Position numbers and translations under genes: made by a program
Notes under the pieces: generated by a model
What the model was told of the DNA's origin: nothing
The model's database searches: none
Seen by the model: only the letters and a program-made list of their open reading frames with translations
Part shown: positions 20,894-24,457 of the stretch, in pieces
How positions within the stretch are numbered: position 1 is the first letter of the stretch
Layout: every line of letters begins with the position of its first letter
NCBI GenBank assembly: GCA_026387115.1
Contig: JAPLMI010000210.1
Location: 1-24,457 of the forward strand
DNA: 24,457 nucleotides
Direction: 5' to 3'
DNA from: Candidatus Omnitrophota bacterium
GTDB taxonomy: Bacteria > Omnitrophota > Gorgyraeia > 2-01-FULL-45-10

Positions 20894-21592
20894 TTATCTT
20901 TTGCTCTTTAATAAAATATCCAGCTTGGTATTTATTATAGCGGAAAGGACCCTTATGCCGTCCCTTATCTTTTTTACGTTTGACTTGCCGTCTATCCTGC
21001 GCGTATGAGAGATCGGCACCTCATCTATTTTATACCCCATGCTCTTTGCCTTTACCAAGATTTCGGCTTCATACCCGAAGTGGTCGCATTTAAGATTTAA
21101 TGCGCGAAGCTTATCGCTCTTAAACGCCTTGAATCCAGCCATGACGTCATACACTCTATGACCGGCGAATACAGATGCCGCCAACGACATCGCCCAGTTG
21201 CCGAATAAGCTTAAACATGAAATAGACCCTTTTTCCACCTTGCCGCCTTTGAATCGCGAACCAAAGACTATATCGTTTCCACCGATAAGGGATTCTAACA
21301 GAAGCGGTATGTCCGAGGGCTGAAATTGGTGGTCCGCATCTATTTGAACAACATACTTGCCCGTTACATAAGGTATTGCCTCTCTAAAAGCCGCGCCCTT
21401 TCCCCGATTGGGCTTATAGGAAATAACTTTTACGCCTAGGCTTCCGGCAACTTCGGCAGTACTGTCGCTTGAGCCATCATCAACGACTATTATCTCAAGA
21501 TTGTATCCGTCCAGCTCTTTTAGGTGGTTAATGATATGCGGAAGATTTTTTTCTTCGTTGTAAGCGGGGATAATTATCGTTATTGTTTCCAC
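20894..21592 (-). CDS. GT2 polyprenyl-phosphate glycosyltransferase (DPM1/GtrB-like)
   Basis: A 232-residue GT-A enzyme. T-I-I-I-P-A-Y-N-E-E (5-14), V-V-D-D-G-S-S-D (36-43) and the D-A-D metal motif (85-87) are intact. D-V-M-A-G-F-K-A-F and the C-terminal R-R-x-x-G-K-S are typical of dolichol-phosphate mannose synthase-like proteins; there are no clear C-terminal membrane helices. It would load a sugar onto a polyprenyl phosphate at the inner face of the membrane for the GT-C enzyme 16 bp downstream. Confidence 0.9.
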   Translation of the reverse strand: METITIIIPAYNEEKNLPHIINHLKELDGYNLEIIVVDDGSSDSTAEVAGSLGVKVISYKPNRGKGAAFREAIPYVTGKYVVQIDADHQFQPSDIPLLLESLIGGNDIVFGSRFKGGKVEKGSISCLSLFGNWAMSLAASVFAGHRVYDVMAGFKAFKSDKLRALNLKCDHFGYEAEILVKAKSMGYKIDEVPISHTRRIDGKSNVKKIRDGIRVLSAIINTKLDILLKSKR

Positions 21593-21607
21593 TCAATAGC
21601 TTTTTCA

Positions 21608-22213
21608 CTACAATTTATACTTATCGAGTTCCGCGATGATGGGCCTCAGTTCGTCATCGACCCTGTCCGCGGTGGAGCTGATCCTTGAAGGGTCCTGATG
21701 TTTTTCTCTGGCCAGGTCTTTAAGGCTGTTCAATTCCGCTAACACCTTGTCCATCTGCGACCTCTGGCGCTGGAAGCTTGCCCTGAGCGCTCCGGCGGCA
21801 TTGTTTATCCCGTCGGCCAGGCTTATGAGCTCATCGCCGCTTCTTAATGTTATTCTCGACGTCAGGTCGCCCGCCGTCATATTCTTTAAGAACGTCTCCA
21901 TCCTGAATATCGGGCCGGCTATCTTATGAGATAAGAGTATGCCGATGAGCGCCATAAACGGCGATATTAAGAGGACGCTCAAGCATATTCTGAAGTTCAC
22001 AATTTTAACGATCGATACGAGCCTGCCCTGCGGATAGACGCTGGCAAGTTTCTCCCCCAGGTTGATCATCATCGTATAATAGACCACATAAGAACATAAA
22101 ACCGCTGTCAGGAACGTCAGCGCGAGTATCAGGCCTACGTATTTTAACTGAAACTTTTTTTGAACCAGGTACTGCGTTCTTTTAAATTTCGGCCTTGCCG
22201 TTTCATTTGCCAT
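21608..22213 (-). CDS. HAMP-domain membrane protein without an output domain
   Basis: A 201-residue protein with two membrane segments (~24-47 and ~76-95), a short external loop of ~30 residues, a HAMP domain (~96-145; I-A-G-P-I-F-R-M-E...G-D-L-T-S-R-I...D-E-L) and a coiled-coil-like tail. It resembles the front end of a chemoreceptor or kinase but has no signalling or kinase domain. It overlaps the PDZ gene by 11 bp, suggesting the two act together at the inner membrane. It may relay or scaffold; function unknown. Confidence 0.78.
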   Translation of the reverse strand: MANETARPKFKRTQYLVQKKFQLKYVGLILALTFLTAVLCSYVVYYTMMINLGEKLASVYPQGRLVSIVKIVNFRICLSVLLISPFMALIGILLSHKIAGPIFRMETFLKNMTAGDLTSRITLRSGDELISLADGINNAAGALRASFQRQRSQMDKVLAELNSLKDLAREKHQDPSRISSTADRVDDELRPIIAELDKYKL

Positions 22214-23078
22214 GGTCAGTCTTCGTCGATTGGCCGTCTATGGCGGTTATGAGGTCGCCTTTTTTGATTCCGGCGCGAAACGCCGGGCTATATTCCTTCA
22301 CCCCGGCAACCGTAAGGCCGTAGAATTCCATCGATAATGACATTCCTGTCGCGTTCCCCCAATCCAGCTTTACGTCGAATACCCGCTCTACCGTGATCTT
22401 CAGTTCCAGCGACGGTTTGTCGAGAAGTATATCCCTGACTTCGGCCGGCGAAAGATAACCCGTAAGCCTCGCCCACACCGCTATGAGTTTATCGCCTTTC
22501 TTTATACCGGCTTCGGCCGCCGGCGATTTCAGCTGGACGCTGTCGACCACGGGAAGCCCGGATTCCGTTGTAATCGTTATCCCGACAGTCTTTTTAAGGG
22601 TTTCAGCGGCTTTCTTTTCCTTCTCCTCGTCGGTGGGCATCGTTGGGACTACTGCGCCGTAATTTTCTATAGCCTCGCGTTTCCTTACGTCCTCCTCTTT
22701 CTGCACCTGTTCCTTCCGGAAAAGATAACCCTGTAAAAATACCACGCCGTCCATGGCTGCCTTTGACTTCGGATTCAATTTTAACGCCTTATCGTAATAT
22801 ACAAAAGCCTTCAGGTAATCTTTTCTCTCCCGGGACTGTTCCGCGAGTTTTATGAGATTATCCTCTTCGCTGTCGAAATAAAGCTCCTTGACATTCGACT
22901 TGATCAGGGTGATTTCGCCGTCCACCGTGGAAAGGACGATCCTGTCCCTGTAATCTTCGACCACTATTCCCCTCACCTCTTTACCGTCTTCGGTGTAGAC
23001 GGTATCGGCGTATAATTCAGTAACCAGTAACCAGAAACCAGAAACCAGAAATAAAAAAATAGAGAATATCGATCTCAT
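22203..23078 (-). CDS. Secreted or periplasmic PDZ-domain protein
   Basis: A 291-residue protein with a signal peptide (h-region ~4-20, probable cleavage after L-Y-A, ~24), a small beta region (~25-70), a TPR-like helical pair (~75-125), a charged linker, one PDZ domain (~165-235, A-G-I-K-K-G-D-K-L) and a second PDZ (~243-291, A-G-I-K-K-G-D-L-I-T-A-I-D-G) that stops ~20 residues short of a normal PDZ end. No protease domain is present. The early codons contain five 7-bp tandem repeats. It starts 7 bp after larC and overlaps the HAMP gene. Confidence 0.78.
   Translation of the reverse strand: MRSIFSIFLFLVSGFWLLVTELYADTVYTEDGKEVRGIVVEDYRDRIVLSTVDGEITLIKSNVKELYFDSEEDNLIKLAEQSRERKDYLKAFVYYDKALKLNPKSKAAMDGVVFLQGYLFRKEQVQKEEDVRKREAIENYGAVVPTMPTDEEKEKKAAETLKKTVGITITTESGLPVVDSVQLKSPAAEAGIKKGDKLIAVWARLTGYLSPAEVRDILLDKPSLELKITVERVFDVKLDWGNATGMSLSMEFYGLTVAGVKEYSPAFRAGIKKGDLITAIDGQSTKTDHGK
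23018..23052. repeat. Heptanucleotide repeat (CAGTAAC)2(CAGAAAC)2CAGAAAT in the PDZ signal peptide
   Basis: Five consecutive 7-bp units start 26 bases into the coding region and encode the hydrophobic core of the signal peptide. Because 7 is not a multiple of 3, gain or loss of one or two units shifts the frame, while three units add seven hydrophobic residues. Confidence 0.85.
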
Positions 23079-23085
23079 AAAAATC

Positions 23086-24252
23086 CTAATATTTAAAAGC
23101 CTTTTTCGCCTCGTCGTAAACTACCTTCAGCGGAACGTTCTTACTTCTCGCTATTTTTACGCATTCATCATATTCAGGCGTTGCCGTGAAGGCGCCTTTA
23201 GGCAGGCGCGCCAATTTAACCGGTACAACGCCGTATTTCGTCTTAACGGTGGTAAATTTCCGCTCGAGCACAAACCTGTCGGCATCGTATACCCGCAGAC
23301 CTATCGTCGTCGTCTCGCTGAATATCACAGACGAGAGGTTATTCAAATCTTCTGGCCTTGCCAAAACCGTAAGTAGAAATGCCGGCCGCGACTTCTTCAT
23401 CTGGACGGAAGTGGTATAGGCGTCCAGCGCGCCTTCCTTAAAAAATTTTTCAAAAAGATATTCGAAATTCTGCGGATTCATGTCGTCGATATTCGTCTCT
23501 ATGACGGATACCCTGTCTTCCGCGAAGGCGGGCCGAACCTCGCCGATGAAAACCCTCAGCATGTTGGGCCGCTCGTTCAATTCTCTGGATCCGGCGCCGT
23601 AGCCTATTTTATCGATCTCCATCCGCGGCATGCGGCCGAAGCCTTTTGAAAGCGTTTTAAGGATACCCGCCCCTGTCGGCGTTACCAGCTCCGCGTCAAT
23701 TTCTGAAATCTCCACGGGAACGCCTTTTAAAAGTTCGAGGCTCGCGGGAGACGGGATCGGCAATACACCGTGCCTCGCCTTTACAAAACTCCTTCCCATG
23801 CTGATATCGGAAGCGTAGATACCGTCTATGCCCAGTTCGTCGATCGCTATGCCGGCGCCGACGATATCAACGATAGAATCCGTATCGCCGAGCTCGTGAA
23901 GATGATCCTTCTCCTTAGACCTTACACCGTGGACCTTTGCCTCAGCTTCCGCGATGTTGGTAAATATGGACCCCGCGATATTTTTCACTCTGTTACTGAG
24001 TGAGCTTCTACCGATAATAGATAAAATCTCTCTTTTTGTTCGGCCCTCGGCCGGGCTGTCGGTTATGCAGTCGAATTTTGTTCCGGCGATCTCATGGCGC
24101 TTCACCCTGGACTTCTTTAATCTGTACCCTTTCATCTTAAGCTTCGAAAGTTCCTTCGATAGTTTTCCGAAGCTTAAACCCGCGTCGAGAAACGCCCCTA
24201 CCGTCATGTCGCCGGATATTCCCGAGAAACAGTCGAGATATGCTATTCTCAT
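23086..24252 (-). CDS. larC: Nickel-pincer cofactor biosynthesis protein LarC
   Basis: A 388-residue protein starting M-R-I-A-Y-L-D-C-F-S-G-I-S-G-D-M, the family hallmark, with later H-L-H-E-L-G (near 112), D-S-I-V-D-I-V-G and T-P-T-G-A-G-I. LarC inserts nickel into the pyridinium bis-thiocarboxylate cofactor made by LarB and LarE, with CTP, for lactate racemase LarA and related enzymes. In Lactobacillus plantarum larC is split and read by frameshifting; here it is one uninterrupted frame. It follows larB after 10 bp. No larA or larE lies within the window. Confidence 0.93.
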   Translation of the reverse strand: MRIAYLDCFSGISGDMTVGAFLDAGLSFGKLSKELSKLKMKGYRLKKSRVKRHEIAGTKFDCITDSPAEGRTKREILSIIGRSSLSNRVKNIAGSIFTNIAEAEAKVHGVRSKEKDHLHELGDTDSIVDIVGAGIAIDELGIDGIYASDISMGRSFVKARHGVLPIPSPASLELLKGVPVEISEIDAELVTPTGAGILKTLSKGFGRMPRMEIDKIGYGAGSRELNERPNMLRVFIGEVRPAFAEDRVSVIETNIDDMNPQNFEYLFEKFFKEGALDAYTTSVQMKKSRPAFLLTVLARPEDLNNLSSVIFSETTTIGLRVYDADRFVLERKFTTVKTKYGVVPVKLARLPKGAFTATPEYDECVKIARSKNVPLKVVYDEAKKAFKY

Positions 24253-24262
24253 AAAATGTTAA

Positions 24263-24457
24263 TTAATTATTTATCATGCTCGCGAAGTACGCCGCGCCGA
24301 AACCGTTGTCTATATTCACGACCGCGACGCCCGGCGAGCAGCAGTTCATCATCGTTAAAAGCGGCGCCAGCCCCTTAAAGCTTGCGCCGTATCCGACGCT
24401 CGTCGGAACCGCGATGACAGGCTTTGAGACGAGCCCGCTCACAACGCTCGCGAGCGC
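24263..24457 (-). CDS. larB: LarB, C-terminal 64 codons
   Basis: Partial gene running off the right edge of the window. The visible part has V-P-T-S-V-G-Y-G-A-S-F-K-G-L-A and V-V-N-I-D-N-G-F-G-A-A, diagnostic of the AIR-carboxylase-like LarB family, which carboxylates and hydrolyses nicotinic acid adenine dinucleotide to begin the nickel-pincer cofactor. Stop codon at 24263-24265, 10 bp before larC. Confidence 0.92.
   Translation of the reverse strand, partial: ALASVVSGLVSKPVIAVPTSVGYGASFKGLAPLLTMMNCCSPGVAVVNIDNGFGAAYFASMINN

Noticed and set aside
1..24457. rRNA, tRNA or insertion sequences
   Set aside because: No tRNA-like cloverleaf, rRNA segment, transposase or terminal inverted repeats were recognised on reading both strands; a covariance-model scan was not possible.

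Overview
The window reads as a piece of a chromosome from an uncultivated Gram-negative bacterium. The gene families (larB/larC, a GT-C glycosyltransferase fused to TPRs, a 7TM-GAF histidine kinase with a stand-alone HD-GYP protein, a compact type II ketosynthase cluster with a CrtI-like oxidoreductase, many small toxin-antitoxin modules) and a mixed GC content of roughly 40-53% would suit Candidatus Omnitrophota or another PVC-type lineage. That placement is inference; no rRNA or marker gene is present. Every gene except the first (a partial cupin-domain regulator) and one doubtful mini-ORF lies on the minus strand, so transcription runs from high to low coordinates.

Layout in transcription order. 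(1) 24457-17772: end of larB, larC (nickel-pincer cofactor synthesis), a secreted PDZ protein, a HAMP membrane protein, a GT2 glycosyltransferase, a GT-C glycosyltransferase with a TPR tail and a membrane-anchored SGNH hydrolase, all tightly packed. (2) 17743-17455: a promoter with a TATAGGGT inverted repeat and a small excisionase-type HTH protein. (3) 17391-13529: a type II fatty-acid/polyketide operon made of a ketosynthase-like chain-length factor without its catalytic triad, FabG, ACP, a FabZ-type dehydratase and an active ketosynthase. (4) 13528-10857: an accessory array inserted at the 3' end of that ketosynthase. It holds three cassettes (small protein + nucleotidyltransferase, a homologous small protein + nucleotidyltransferase, and a Fic protein). 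Each cassette is followed by another diverged copy of the ketosynthase's last ~40-55 bp. (5) 10846-7237: the rest of the biosynthetic operon, namely a CrtI/RetSat-like FAD oxidoreductase, a second active ketosynthase and a Cys-rich 4Fe-4S protein. (6) 7218-1589: a sensor kinase, two single-domain receivers and a GAF-HD-GYP phosphodiesterase, with an AbiEii-like toxin/HTH pair wedged between kinase and receivers. (7) 1577-923: a Phd/YefM-RelE pair. (8) 675-1: a small unknown gene converging on the cupin regulator.

The ketosynthase pair, ACP, reductase and dehydratase form a minimal iterative type II system resembling aryl-polyene- or ladderane-type loci. The downstream oxidoreductase, third ketosynthase and ferredoxin could modify or extend the chain. 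The product cannot be named from sequence.

The most striking structure is the ketosynthase-tail repeat array. Four imperfect copies of a sequence encoding G-G-(N/D)-N-A-C-V-V-F-G-(R/K)-Y delimit three toxin-like cassettes at one spot. The copies differ mainly at synonymous positions, so they look like gene ends of independent origin and not like recent copies of one another. This resembles repeated insertion into a gene's 3' end with regeneration of that end, although no integrase is present. In total five toxin-antitoxin-like modules sit codirectionally in 12.6 kb, and three promoters in the window share the pattern TTGACA-N16/17-TATACT with inverted or direct repeats over them.
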